From contig NZ_JABKKJ010000001.1 of NCBI RefSeq assembly GCF_013166515.1, positions 341,398 to 405,397 of the forward strand: 64,000 bases of DNA, in the 5' to 3' direction. This DNA comes from Xylanibacter caecicola. Its GTDB lineage: Bacteria > Bacteroidota > Bacteroidia > Bacteroidales > Bacteroidaceae. Below the pieces are notes generated by a model that made no database searches, was not told where the DNA came from, and was given only the letters and a program-made list of their open reading frames with translations. Positions 18,415-26,734 of this stretch are shown one piece after another. The position numbers were made by a program, and so were the translations under genes. Position 1 is the stretch's first letter, and every line of letters starts with the position of its first letter.

Positions 18415-18700
18415 GTTATTTGGGCTTCGGTCTATTGCTCGTCCCTGGAATGTGGGGACTGTCCGGGCAACTTGCTGCGCCCAACCCTGAAACACAGGCT
18501 TGGCCTTAATAGGGTTCAGTCCGCATCGTTTAACGTCGTCCCTTTGCACTTGGAATTACCCGCGTGGAGCTAAAGGCTTCCGAAAATTTGGTGATTTCAT
18601 TAAAAAAGACCTTGAAAAAACAGGAATTTGAGCACGGCACACATTGAGTTACGACCGCAGGGACTTGATAGTGAGGATTTCTCCCCACTATCTTTTTTTG
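18415..18700 (+). ncRNA. Candidate structured phage RNA of about 285 nt
   Basis: The region between dam and the last fibre gene has no credible ORF but shows nested complementarity. GGACTG (about 18456) pairs with CAGTCC (about 18516), enclosing a GGGC...GCCC hairpin and an AACCCT/AGGGTT stem, which together look like a three-way junction. GTCCC/GGGAC (about 18440/18454) is a competing stem. A CCTTT/AAAGG helix follows (18541/18572). A promoter box precedes it and a terminator hairpin with seven T ends it. It does not match 6S, tmRNA or RNase P in any way I can recognise. It runs opposite to the late genes on either side. Confidence 0.5.
18667..18699 (+). terminator. Rho-independent terminator of the candidate RNA
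   Basis: GATAGTG (18667-18673) pairs with CACTATC (18686-18692), extended by GG/CC inside, and TTTTTTT follows at 18693-18699. The T-run fits plus-strand transcription only, although it lies directly beyond the stop of the minus-strand fibre gene. Confidence 0.7.
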
Positions 18701-18703
18701 TCC

Positions 18704-20035
18704 CTATTCGACCGAAAACGTGCGTATATAAACGTGCTTATATCTATCGTGCTGTGGCGTAAAGATACCACCAGACGAGCCAGCATACACCTTTTTGGGC
18801 GCGACTCGCAGCTTAAAGCGCGCCAGTTCGCCGCCTGCGTCTTTTCCCCACTTGTCGTTGAGCTTCGCCACCTGGACGGCCATGTTTATGTAGCCGCTAC
18901 GCTTAAAGTTTTTGCCCGTTTCTGTCTTGGTCAGGTACTTGCGGACACCTGCCAGCTTATAGACAAGGCCGCCGTTCTTGTTCGGCTGCTTCTGCTTTAC
19001 CAGCAGGCCAGCTATGGAGCTGACCTCCCTGTCTATGAGGTTAGCGTCGACGTTCTTGTCTCTTACGTCCACACATTTGGGTACATACCATTTACCAGGT
19101 TCGCCCTTTGACAATATGACACCCTTAAAGTGGACATATTGCAGCTTCTTTTGCCGTCTCTGCCTCTTTCCTTTGTTCTGGGTGTAGGACTTGTCCCCGC
19201 CTGTTCTGCGCCAGCCGCTGCGCTTCTTTTTGCGCAGTAAGATGATTTTTGCATCTACGGGAAGCACGCCATGACGCACATACAGAGTGCTGCCCACGCT
19301 CTTGACCTCTATGTGCATACTGTCGGAAATGACAGACCAGCCCGACCACTTTTTCGTGGCCGCGTTATATGCTCTGTAATACTCTGCGCCCTCTGTCGTG
19401 GTCAGTACCTGTTCCACCACACCGCTGCCGACACATTTAACTGTGAGGCAGTAGTTCTTAAAGCCCAGAACGGCCACGCTGTCTATGCAGTTCACCACGC
19501 AGGCATTTTTCAGGCCGTTTATTTGCGCCTGTGTCGCGTTTGTGAGCGTCAGGCGGTCGAGCTTGCTTGCCAGGGTGTCCGAAAGGTATTGCAGGACTAT
19601 GGACGGCATATTATTGACCTTTTCGGCCAGCGTGGAGTTTGAGGTCAGCTTCACAAAGTCGCCTATTTTGTAGGTCTCCACGTTGTCGGCAGTGGACTGC
19701 GACGCGGAGAACTTGGCCGTGCGCACCGTGCGGGCTTCCTTGTATGTTTCGCCGTCTGCCAGGATGTCGGTCTTCTTGGTGGTAACTAACACGTATTTTA
19801 TAGACGTTGTTAGCTTCGGGGTGGCTGCTATGTGCAGCACCTCGCCGTTAAGAGCCAGGAGCCCCGTGTTGGTGCCGTCAGGCTCTCTTATAATGACCTT
19901 ACCGCCGCAAATGGCGACTATTTCTTGCAGCAGTAAAATTTGCTGCTGTATAAATTCCAGCGTTTGGGTAGAAAGCGGGTATTTACCCTCGCCGCCCGTC
20001 GCTGTCTTCACTGTTGTATAAGATGCTGTTTGCAT
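18704..20035 (-). CDS. Phage tail fibre / appendage protein
   Basis: A 443-aa protein following the gp48-like baseplate gene by 10 bp, the position of fibre genes in Mu. The N-terminal 60 residues include a helical stretch (LEFIQQQILLLQEIVAI). The middle has fibre-like repeats (TSNSTLAEKVNNM, TNATQAQINGLKNA) and a beta-rich segment (AEYYRAYNAATKKWSGW). The last 180 residues are rich in Lys/Arg and look like a separate domain. No family is recognised. A host-contact role is inferred from position only. Confidence 0.6.
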   Translation of the reverse strand: MQTASYTTVKTATGGEGKYPLSTQTLEFIQQQILLLQEIVAICGGKVIIREPDGTNTGLLALNGEVLHIAATPKLTTSIKYVLVTTKKTDILADGETYKEARTVRTAKFSASQSTADNVETYKIGDFVKLTSNSTLAEKVNNMPSIVLQYLSDTLASKLDRLTLTNATQAQINGLKNACVVNCIDSVAVLGFKNYCLTVKCVGSGVVEQVLTTTEGAEYYRAYNAATKKWSGWSVISDSMHIEVKSVGSTLYVRHGVLPVDAKIILLRKKKRSGWRRTGGDKSYTQNKGKRQRRQKKLQYVHFKGVILSKGEPGKWYVPKCVDVRDKNVDANLIDREVSSIAGLLVKQKQPNKNGGLVYKLAGVRKYLTKTETGKNFKRSGYINMAVQVAKLNDKWGKDAGGELARFKLRVAPKKVYAGSSGGIFTPQHDRYKHVYIRTFSVE

Positions 20036-20045
20036 AATTTTTGTT

Positions 20046-20552
20046 TTAACTATTCGCCACGTAAATGGCGCGTTTACTGATTAACTTGTATTTATCTACC
20101 AGGGCGGCCACCGCTGGGAGGTTCGTCTGGTATATGGAATAAGGCACGCTTACTATAAAGCTGTTTTGCGTGGCGTTCAGCAGTGCCTCGTTATAGACCA
20201 ACGGCACCTTTTGGCCGCCCGCCACCTCTGCGGCGTTGCTGTCTTCGCCGACGGTCAGCAAAATGCCCGTGCCGTTCTCTGTAATGGCGTAGAGCCAGTC
20301 GCCCCGCCTCTCCACCTCCAGAATATCAAAGCCGCCGCCGAAAGCGTCATTTAAGACCGCCCGCAAATAGCACACCTGGCCGTTATGGTTCAGCTTGTAG
20401 TTATGTTCTTCGCGTGCGTCGGTAAAGCTCTGATACGTCGTATCGCCCAGCACCACCGCGCCAGCGTGCAACATGCCGTAAATGACAGGCTGTCGCAGGA
20501 ACGTGGGCAGCAGGTTGATAAATAACCGCCTAAAATCTATTTTGTAAATCAT
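20046..20552 (-). CDS. Baseplate/tail protein in the Mu gp48 position
   Basis: The 168-aa product starts MIYKIDFRRLFINLLPTFLR, a typical opening for short phage tail proteins that follow baseplate J. The rest is beta-rich without known motifs. Its start overlaps the stop of the gpJ/gp47-like gene by 4 bp, so the pair is translationally coupled, which matches the Mu gp47-gp48 order. The gp48 assignment rests on position and the N-terminus. Confidence 0.6.
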   Translation of the reverse strand: MIYKIDFRRLFINLLPTFLRQPVIYGMLHAGAVVLGDTTYQSFTDAREEHNYKLNHNGQVCYLRAVLNDAFGGGFDILEVERRGDWLYAITENGTGILLTVGEDSNAAEVAGGQKVPLVYNEALLNATQNSFIVSVPYSIYQTNLPAVAALVDKYKLISKRAIYVANS

Positions 20553-21424
20553 TCGGCTGTCGGGTTATTTAATGCGTCGTAGGAGTTGTAAGTGATGTTA
20601 AGTCTGTCTATGGCATAATAGCCGCTGTAAGGCTTGTCGTAGCCCACCACGTCCATAAATGCGGCAGCGTTGGCCGTCTTCACGCGCACACGCTCCACGT
20701 CGGCCACTTCCACGCCAGGCACGGCAGTAACGGCAGCCAGCAGGTCGCTTTTGCGAAAGACACCGTTAAACGGCAGGTTGGTAATGACAGCTTTAACCGC
20801 CTCGACCACGGGTTCCTTGCCGTCGTTGGTCGTTCCGTTGCTGTCCATGGCCGTAGGGTCGTAATACACCACCATGCTGATTTGTATCTTGTCCGCGTCC
20901 TCGTTTACCAGCTTAATGGCCACACCTGCGTCCTTTACGGTGTTCATGTAGCTGGTGAGGCTGGCAAACTGCGACGGGTTCAGCTTTGTGGGCTGTCCTT
21001 TGTCGTCGCGGGCGGCCACTTTCAGATACACCACTGTGTTACTCTCTGATGCCACGGCGTATTTTACCACCCTGGCAGCGTCGATGTCCGTTTCACTCAT
21101 GGCGGCAGTGTCGTAGTAGTCTGCGTCTGGCACCAGCTGGCGGCCATACATAAACGCCTTGGCCTTGCGCACGTACCAGCGGAGCGTGTGAGGCTCCAGC
21201 TGCTCGATTTTCGTTTCCACTTCCTCGCGGTGCTTGTCGAAAAGCACCTCCAGCGTCCAGACAGCGAAAGCAAAGCAGTAAAACAGTATGTTTTCAATGC
21301 TTACGCTGCTGAACTGCTGGTCAAAGGTTTTCTTAGGGTTCAGGCCGTATGCTGATACAACGGCACGCTCCTGGCAGAACGTGGCCGTCATAGCGTCTTT
21401 TATTTCTTTTACTGTGCGTGCCAT
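20549..21424 (-). CDS. Baseplate J-like (Mu gp47-like) wedge protein
   Basis: The 291-aa protein has a helical N-terminus (KEIKDAMTATFCQERAVVSAYGL) and the SSVSIENILFYCFAFAVWTLEVLFDKHREEVE segment (quoted in pieces) common to Bacteroidota baseplate J proteins. A C-terminal domain carries FRKSDLLAAVTAVPGVEVADV, which is how J-family proteins end. It should form the baseplate wedge with the gp25/W-like product. In Mu these are adjacent; here about 6.5 kb of fibre and DGR genes separate them. Confidence 0.75.
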   Translation of the reverse strand: MARTVKEIKDAMTATFCQERAVVSAYGLNPKKTFDQQFSSVSIENILFYCFAFAVWTLEVLFDKHREEVETKIEQLEPHTLRWYVRKAKAFMYGRQLVPDADYYDTAAMSETDIDAARVVKYAVASESNTVVYLKVAARDDKGQPTKLNPSQFASLTSYMNTVKDAGVAIKLVNEDADKIQISMVVYYDPTAMDSNGTTNDGKEPVVEAVKAVITNLPFNGVFRKSDLLAAVTAVPGVEVADVERVRVKTANAAAFMDVVGYDKPYSGYYAIDRLNITYNSYDALNNPTAE

Positions 21425-21435
21425 TGTGCAGGGGT

Positions 21436-21804
21436 TTAGATGTTACGTGCCAAAAGTTCGTCCACGGCCTTTTTTGCCATGCGTCTGTTTTCGTGGAAAA
21501 TGGCCAGCTCCTCGGCGTGTTCGTTGCTGTCCTCGCCGTTGGCCAGCAGGGCGATTTGGTCGTCCGTGGTGTACTCGGTACCGATAAGGCCAGCAATAAA
21601 CTTGCTGCGCTTGTTTTCCTCGGTTACGTCCGTGGCCTCTATGAGCGTGGAGCCGTCGGGGCGGTTGCCTGTGTAGGTGTAGCCCTTAACGGTGTCGCCG
21701 TTCTCGTTGGTCTGTTCCGCTTCCTGCTCATTGAGGAAAAGCAGGAAATGCTTGTCGTCATACTTTGCATAGTTCTGACGCTGGGGGTTAAATGCTGTGT
21801 TCAT
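21436..21804 (-). CDS. Hypothetical phage protein downstream of the DGR reverse transcriptase
   Basis: A 122-aa soluble, acidic protein with a helical C-terminal third (EHAEELAIFHENRRMAKKAV) and a GYTYTGNRPDGSTLIEAT segment. I do not recognise it. Its place next to the reverse transcriptase invites comparison with Avd accessory proteins, but Avd is small, basic and four-helical and this is not basic. It may instead be a fibre chaperone or assembly protein. It is 11 bp from gp47 and 35 bp from the RT gene, so it is in the same operon. Confidence 0.55.
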   Translation of the reverse strand: MNTAFNPQRQNYAKYDDKHFLLFLNEQEAEQTNENGDTVKGYTYTGNRPDGSTLIEATDVTEENKRSKFIAGLIGTEYTTDDQIALLANGEDSNEHAEELAIFHENRRMAKKAVDELLARNI

Positions 21805-21839
21805 TTTTATGAGTTGTTAAATGGTTGTTAAATGTCTTT

Positions 21840-23240
21840 TTAATGGCTCGCTGGTACAGGTTCCTGGCCGACCGCTTGCTGCGGCTCGTTCCATTCCTCC
21901 AGCTTGTAAAATGCGCGGTCTTTTCTGTCGCCGCACGGCTGCCGTACTATCTGGCACTGCACAGGCTCTGACAAGTCCAGGTCGGCCATGTCTTCGGCCA
22001 GCGTCTTGGAGCCTGTAAAGGTGATGTGCTTAACCCAGCCCATGACGGGCTGGTCGTGTTCGTCGATCTGCGGCTGGCCTTTGTCGTCGCGCAGCTGCTC
22101 ATATAGTTCATATTGGAACTTTAGACAGTCGCCCGAGTTCATCTTTGACGGCGTAAGCTCATAGCGCAGCAGGTGGAGTTCCCGCCCCGTTATTTTGTCG
22201 ATGTGGAGCTTGTCGCCCACCATTTGCCCGTGGTTGCCTGGGGTCTTTCTAACTTCATGTAATTTTTTCACGCCTAAAATGTTTATTAAATGTTTACTGT
22301 CTGCATGTACTATAAAGCCCAGCCTTGATGCTACGCGCAGCCTGATTTCTTCGCCTGTCAGCCCTTTGTGGCGCAACTTGGCCACTATCTTACACAGAGC
22401 CTTTTTGTTGCGTTTGCGGGCAAGGCAGTAGTTATGCCTTACGACATAGCCCACATAGTCAATGCCTCTCGCCTCGACGGGGAAAATCTGATAATTTGGC
22501 TTTAGCTCCAGCCGTCGGTGTTCTGCCAGGTACTGCACCATTTTGGTGTGTATGCCGTGCAAAAACTCTTTGCTGTCCGAAAGTATGACTATATCGTCCG
22601 CGTAGCGGTAGTAATACTTTACGCCCCACTGCTCCTTGGCTATGTGGTCAAGTTCCGCCAGATACAGATTTGCAAAGTATTGGCTTATGTAGTTGCCAAT
22701 GGGCACACCGTCCGCACTGTCGATGATGTCGTCCAGCAGCCAAAGGAGGTCGGGGTCTTTTATACGTTCCCGCACTACCTGCTTCAGTATGCTGTGCGTT
22801 ATTGACGGGTAAAACTTGCGGATGTCTATCTTGTAGCAGTATTTCGTGCCCTCTGGGTCGTTCCGCAAGTCTTTACGCAGCTGCACCAGCAAAGAGTGCA
22901 CGCCGCGCCCCTTTATACAGGCGTATGTGTCGCTGGTGAAAATAGGTGTCCATATAGACACCAGCACTTGCATTATAGCCCACTGCACCACACGGTCGCG
23001 GTAAGGCAGCTTAAAAATTACGCGCTCTTTCGGCTCATGTTTGATAAAGCAAGTATATTCGGACGTGTGGTAGGTTTTATTTACCAGCTCTGCCCGTAGT
23101 TCTGCCAGGTTCTGCTCCAGATTGGCGCGGAACTGTGCCACCTCCTGGCGGCTGCCTTTGCCTGTTCCTGCGTTGGCCTCTGCCATGCGCAGGTTATCCA
23201 GGTCGCAAACCTTGTCAAATAAATAGCCTATGCGTTTCAT
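21840..23240 (-). CDS. DGR reverse transcriptase
   Basis: The 466-aa reverse transcriptase of a diversity-generating retroelement copies the template repeat with errors at adenines. Motifs: KIDIRKFYPSI (137-147), IGNYISQ (181-187) and the catalytic YADD (213-216, YRYADDIVILSDS). The SQ ending of the IGNxxSQ motif, in place of the SP of group II intron enzymes, is the DGR signature. The C-terminal 150 residues are long and have no maturase or endonuclease domain. The template repeat lies 159 bp upstream and the target gene beyond it, the usual target-TR-RT order. Confidence 0.95.
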   Translation of the reverse strand: MKRIGYLFDKVCDLDNLRMAEANAGTGKGSRQEVAQFRANLEQNLAELRAELVNKTYHTSEYTCFIKHEPKERVIFKLPYRDRVVQWAIMQVLVSIWTPIFTSDTYACIKGRGVHSLLVQLRKDLRNDPEGTKYCYKIDIRKFYPSITHSILKQVVRERIKDPDLLWLLDDIIDSADGVPIGNYISQYFANLYLAELDHIAKEQWGVKYYYRYADDIVILSDSKEFLHGIHTKMVQYLAEHRRLELKPNYQIFPVEARGIDYVGYVVRHNYCLARKRNKKALCKIVAKLRHKGLTGEEIRLRVASRLGFIVHADSKHLINILGVKKLHEVRKTPGNHGQMVGDKLHIDKITGRELHLLRYELTPSKMNSGDCLKFQYELYEQLRDDKGQPQIDEHDQPVMGWVKHITFTGSKTLAEDMADLDLSEPVQCQIVRQPCGDRKDRAFYKLEEWNEPQQAVGQEPVPASH

Positions 23241-23398
23241 TCATTATAATGCTGTGCATGTTTTTAGTCTGCTTTGCATACTCGGGAGCTTTCGATGCTT
23301 GCGCCCTACTAACACCCTTTTTACGTTGTTGTTTTTTGCCATGGGGCATGGCTCACCTCATAATAGCTTATTTCCTTTTTTCTTCTTTATGCAAAATT

Positions 23399-23515
23399 GA
23401 GCGGCGCGGAGTAGTTCGCATTCGCATTCGTAGCCGTGTTATTCGTATTCGTGTACGACGCGCCTGCATTCGTACCATTGTTCGCGTTACCGCCAGCAGC
23501 ACGGACACGGAGACC
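23399..23515 (-). repeat. DGR template repeat (TR), 117 bp
   Basis: A non-coding near-copy of 23713-23829. Read on the minus strand it would encode 39 residues rich in AAC/AAT and ACG codons, for example GGNANNGTNAGAS, the codons DGRs use to maximise diversity. It contains 28 adenines on that strand, of which 15 differ in the variable copy. It lies between the target gene and the reverse transcriptase. Confidence 0.95.
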
Positions 23516-23594
23516 TACCACGCAGAGAGGTGCCGCCAGCTGCCAAACGTGGCAGCCCGTTTATGTTGCAGAACTAAAATTTTTCACCCGCCTG

Positions 23595-23631
23595 ACGGCG
23601 GGGTTGGTCGCTTTCGCCCTCGCCCCGCCGT
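23595..23631. promoter_or_regulatory. GC-rich hairpin downstream of the DGR variable repeat
   Basis: ACGGCGGGG (23595-23603) pairs perfectly with CCCCGCCGT (23623-23631) around a 19-nt loop, in the gap between the target stop and the TR. Hairpins beyond the variable repeat help retrohoming in the Bordetella phage DGR; a similar role here is inferred. A terminator role on the plus strand is also possible. Confidence 0.5.
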
Positions 23632-23661
23632 TTGGCTTTTTCCATGCTTTCAAAGTTCGCT

Positions 23662-25164
23662 TTATCCTATTTTCTGACTTTCGGGGATGACAGGGTCTTC
23701 CTCAAAATAGCAGAGCGGCGCGGAGTAGAGCGCAAGCGCATTCGTAGCCGCGTTAAGCGTATACGTAGACGACGCGCCCGCAAACGCACCATCGTTCGCG
23801 TCACCGCCAGCAGCACGGACACGGAGACCCTTAGAGGTCTTGGCATTCGTGTATAAATAGTCGGCAAAACGAATGGTCGCACTGCCTCCTACCTCTGTGG
23901 GCATACAGCACAAACCCTGATAACTCTTGCGCTTGATGTACCCCTCTACCTGCGGGCACTCGGCCACAAGGATTTTATCCTCTACCGTGGCGGGGTCATA
24001 GTCCGCGTACATGCTTGGGGTTACATAGACCAGCGACTTCTCCTCGCCTGCGTCCATGATAAGGCCGCGTGTCCACCTCCAGAGGTGGCCAAAGCCAGCA
24101 TGTACCAGGCCAAAGAATACAGGCACGTTAAATGTCTTGTATGCTTCGCCCTCTGTTCCCTCTGTCTGCGGCAGGCTGAAAGGTACCAGGCAAACGCCGT
24201 CGCCTGCCTCCAGGCCGACGCTGGTAGGGATGAGCGGGTAATAGCCATTATAGCCGCCCCAGTCTTGCATGTCGGTTACGCCCGTGCCAAAGCCGCCCTG
24301 ATACAGGCCGTTCTCGTCCTTGTCGGCGTTAAATGCTGCTTGGCTGTTCTCGGTTCCCATGATGACCTCAAAGAGGAACTCAACGACGAAACGGGCTACA
24401 AACCAATTAGCCTCCCAGCCCTGCCCACGCTTGCGGGCAAAGTTGCCAAAGTTGGTCGTGCTTATGTTGGTGGCCGCCATGCCCAGCATGGTAATTTGCG
24501 GGCTGTCTGCGGCTGGTGCCTTTGCGTAGCTGGCAGGGTTAAGAGCTGCGCCACCGCCGCCACGGTACTGCTCTGCGTCTGAAATGAGGCTGCACAGCTT
24601 CTGGTTTGTTCTGTCCATGACACCAGCACCCAGCCACGAAATACCGCCAGCGGGTACCCAGATGCTCACGCCGTTGCCCACGGGTTTGTCGAATGTTACG
24701 GCCTTGATAAGGTTGTTGCCCTCTTTCCAGATGTTGGCGTAAAAACCGTTCCAGCACCACATGCACTGCCCCTGCGTGCCGTCCAGGGCGGCAGGTGTGC
24801 CGTCAGCATAACGGGTGCTATCGAATGGGTCGAGCTTGCGTCTCTTGCGGTCGTCTGTTACCAGATAACGCCCCAGCCCCAATTTTTCGGGCAGCTGGCG
24901 CAAAGCGTCCAGGCTGCCGTAGTAGCCTGCTGCCGTGCTGGTGTTGTTAGCCTCGTTCCAGTAGCGGCCAGCTATGGGGTTTCCTGCCTGTTCTATGGCC
25001 TTGGCCAGCTCCATGCGGCGCGTTTCGCCCGTCTCGTCCATTACCTCGACGCTCATGTCTTTAAGCGCGCCTGTCGCTTCGGGCAGGTCGTTAATGCGCT
25101 TACCGTTCTGAAATGCAGTCAGCATGTCTTTGATGCCCTGCTCCTGTTCTGATGTAAAAGCCAT
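23662..25164 (-). CDS. DGR-diversified receptor-binding protein
   Basis: The 500-aa target of the retroelement. Residues 446-484 are encoded by the variable repeat (23713-23829), exactly 39 codons in frame. Against the template ten residues differ: N455D, N458D, T460A, N461F, Y466S, N468Y, N470L, T472A, N477L, N479L. Just before it, WRWTRGLIMDAG and GLCCMPTEVGGS suggest the C-type-lectin-like fold seen in other DGR proteins. A 16-residue constant tail follows (CYFEEDPVIPESQKIG). The protein sits with two fibre genes in the tail region, so it probably binds the host surface and lets the phage change receptor. There is no signal peptide or membrane segment. Confidence 0.9.
   Translation of the reverse strand: MAFTSEQEQGIKDMLTAFQNGKRINDLPEATGALKDMSVEVMDETGETRRMELAKAIEQAGNPIAGRYWNEANNTSTAAGYYGSLDALRQLPEKLGLGRYLVTDDRKRRKLDPFDSTRYADGTPAALDGTQGQCMWCWNGFYANIWKEGNNLIKAVTFDKPVGNGVSIWVPAGGISWLGAGVMDRTNQKLCSLISDAEQYRGGGGAALNPASYAKAPAADSPQITMLGMAATNISTTNFGNFARKRGQGWEANWFVARFVVEFLFEVIMGTENSQAAFNADKDENGLYQGGFGTGVTDMQDWGGYNGYYPLIPTSVGLEAGDGVCLVPFSLPQTEGTEGEAYKTFNVPVFFGLVHAGFGHLWRWTRGLIMDAGEEKSLVYVTPSMYADYDPATVEDKILVAECPQVEGYIKRKSYQGLCCMPTEVGGSATIRFADYLYTNAKTSKGLRVRAAGGDANDGAFAGASSTYTLNAATNALALYSAPLCYFEEDPVIPESQKIG
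23713..23829 (-). repeat. DGR variable repeat (VR), 117 bp
   Basis: Matches the TR over 117 bp with 16 substitutions. Fifteen fall at template adenines (minus strand) and one is C to T (23453 in TR, 23767 in VR). The end towards the target stop (about 15 bp, CTACTCCGCGCCGCTC on the minus strand) and the first 27 bp are identical between the copies, as expected for the homing-initiation and annealing ends. Confidence 0.95.
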
Positions 25165-25180
25165 TTTACTGATGTTTTAT

Positions 25181-26734
25181 TTATGTTAAACGTATGTTTC
25201 CTTGTGCGTCCAGGCGCATGGTGCTGCCCGCAGTTCTGATGCGTGGGGCTACCGTTTCCACCTGGATAGTCTTATAAAAGCGTGTGCCGTCTGTCGGTAT
25301 GACATGCACCCTGCTGGTGCCTGCCGCTTTCGGCACGATTTCACCGTCTGGCAGCACGTCCACCGCTCTGCCGTCTGACAGGTAAAGGACATTTTGCAGG
25401 GCAGATGTCGGCAGAACTCTGCCGCGCACATACTGCTTCACGGGGTTGCCCATGGTAACAGTGGCGGGGCTTTCCACCTCCATGCCCGTAGGCACGCCAG
25501 CGGTTACATGCTGCGCCCGTTCTATGAGTGCCTCAAGTATGGCGCGCTGCTGCTCTGTTGCCTGCGTGGCGGCCTCTGCACGCTGCGCCGCCGCTATGGC
25601 TGCCGCTGTGGCCGTGTCTGCGTCCTGCTTTGCTTTCCTGGCTGCTGCGGCTGCTGTGTCCGCGTCGGCCTTTGCCTTGTTGGCCGCTGCCGTGGCTGTG
25701 TCGGCGGCTTTCTTTGCCTCGGTGGCTGCCGTTGCTGCTGCCTCTGCACGTTCCGCAATGCTGCGCCCGTCGTTTGTTACCTGTTCGAGGGTGCTTATGG
25801 CGGTGCGGGCTTCATGTGCTGCCGTCCTCGCCTCCTGGGCGTTTGATGTCGCGTCCCCAGCAGCTGACCGTGCGGCCTGTGCTGCCGCGTCTGCCTCCCG
25901 CTTGGCCGTGCTGGCTGCGTCGGTGGCCGTCTGTGCCTGCCGTGTGGCTGTGGCCGCCTCCTGCGCTGCTGTTGCTGCGGCGTTCTGTGCGGTGGCCGCA
26001 CGTTGTGCCGCTTCGTCTGCCCGCTGTTTGGCTGCCTGGGCTTCTGCTGCCGCGTCGGTGGCTGCCTTGACAGCTGCCGCCGTGCGCTGTTCTGCCGCCT
26101 CTACGGCCTTGCGCGCCTCGTCGGTGGTGCTGTTCATGGTGGCGACCAGCTCCGCGCTTTCACTCCCGAATTTTCCCACAAGCCCCTCCAGCTCGGTGGC
26201 CGACTTTTCGATGCGCGCCACCTGCTCGCTGGCTTTCGTGTCATACTCGGCCATGGCCTTGTCGTAGCGGTCGGCAGCTTCCTGGGCTGGCCGTTGCAGC
26301 TGCTCGATTTGTTCGGGCGTGAAGTCGTCGTAAGTAAAGGCGTTGCCACGGGTGTAGTCAGCTACCAGCGCACTGCCCTGCTTGTCGGTGCTGCTCGGCT
26401 TATCCCATAAGAGGATGTGCAGGTCAGCAGGGTAAAAGACGTTTTGCACGCCGCCCTCAAAGGCTGGGTTATCCAGCTGCAAATGCAGTTCATGGTGCAG
26501 CTCACCCTCGCAGAGGTTGTGCGCCTTGAAAAAGACCAGCAGGTCGCCGCCCTCTGGCGTGCAGTTGGTGTAAACGCCGCCCTGCCTGCTGGCGACGTAC
26601 TCACGCCCGTGCTGTGTCCAATAGCGGAGCGTGAAGTCTATGTCGGTAGGCAGTGGCACCGCTTTGCCTGTGATGTCCACAAAGGACTCACGCAGCACAA
26701 AGTCGCTTTTATAGTTCTGGTATTGTGTAGCCAT
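25181..26734 (-). CDS. Tail fibre protein with alanine-rich coiled coil
   Basis: A 517-aa fibre. Residues 1-150 form a beta-rich N-terminal domain (VLRESFVDITGKAVPLPTDI), probably for attachment. About residues 160-390 are a long Ala/Lys/Glu-rich heptad region, most likely a trimeric coiled-coil shaft. The C-terminus has an Ig-like segment ending RIRTAGSTMRLDAQGNIRLT, nearly the same as the end of the neighbouring 219-aa protein. The stop lies 16 bp before the DGR target, and its start overlaps the preceding stop by one base. Confidence 0.75.
   Translation of the reverse strand: MATQYQNYKSDFVLRESFVDITGKAVPLPTDIDFTLRYWTQHGREYVASRQGGVYTNCTPEGGDLLVFFKAHNLCEGELHHELHLQLDNPAFEGGVQNVFYPADLHILLWDKPSSTDKQGSALVADYTRGNAFTYDDFTPEQIEQLQRPAQEAADRYDKAMAEYDTKASEQVARIEKSATELEGLVGKFGSESAELVATMNSTTDEARKAVEAAEQRTAAAVKAATDAAAEAQAAKQRADEAAQRAATAQNAAATAAQEAATATRQAQTATDAASTAKREADAAAQAARSAAGDATSNAQEARTAAHEARTAISTLEQVTNDGRSIAERAEAAATAATEAKKAADTATAAANKAKADADTAAAAARKAKQDADTATAAAIAAAQRAEAATQATEQQRAILEALIERAQHVTAGVPTGMEVESPATVTMGNPVKQYVRGRVLPTSALQNVLYLSDGRAVDVLPDGEIVPKAAGTSRVHVIPTDGTRFYKTIQVETVAPRIRTAGSTMRLDAQGNIRLT

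Noticed and set aside
21436..21804. 122-aa gene beside the DGR reverse transcriptase as an Avd accessory protein
   Set aside because: Avd proteins are strongly basic four-helix bundles; this one is acidic and mixed in structure. Adjacency alone is not enough.
25446..26267. Long alanine/serine-rich frame opposite the tail fibre gene
   Set aside because: It is the complement of the alanine-rich coiled coil; composition, not coding, keeps it open.
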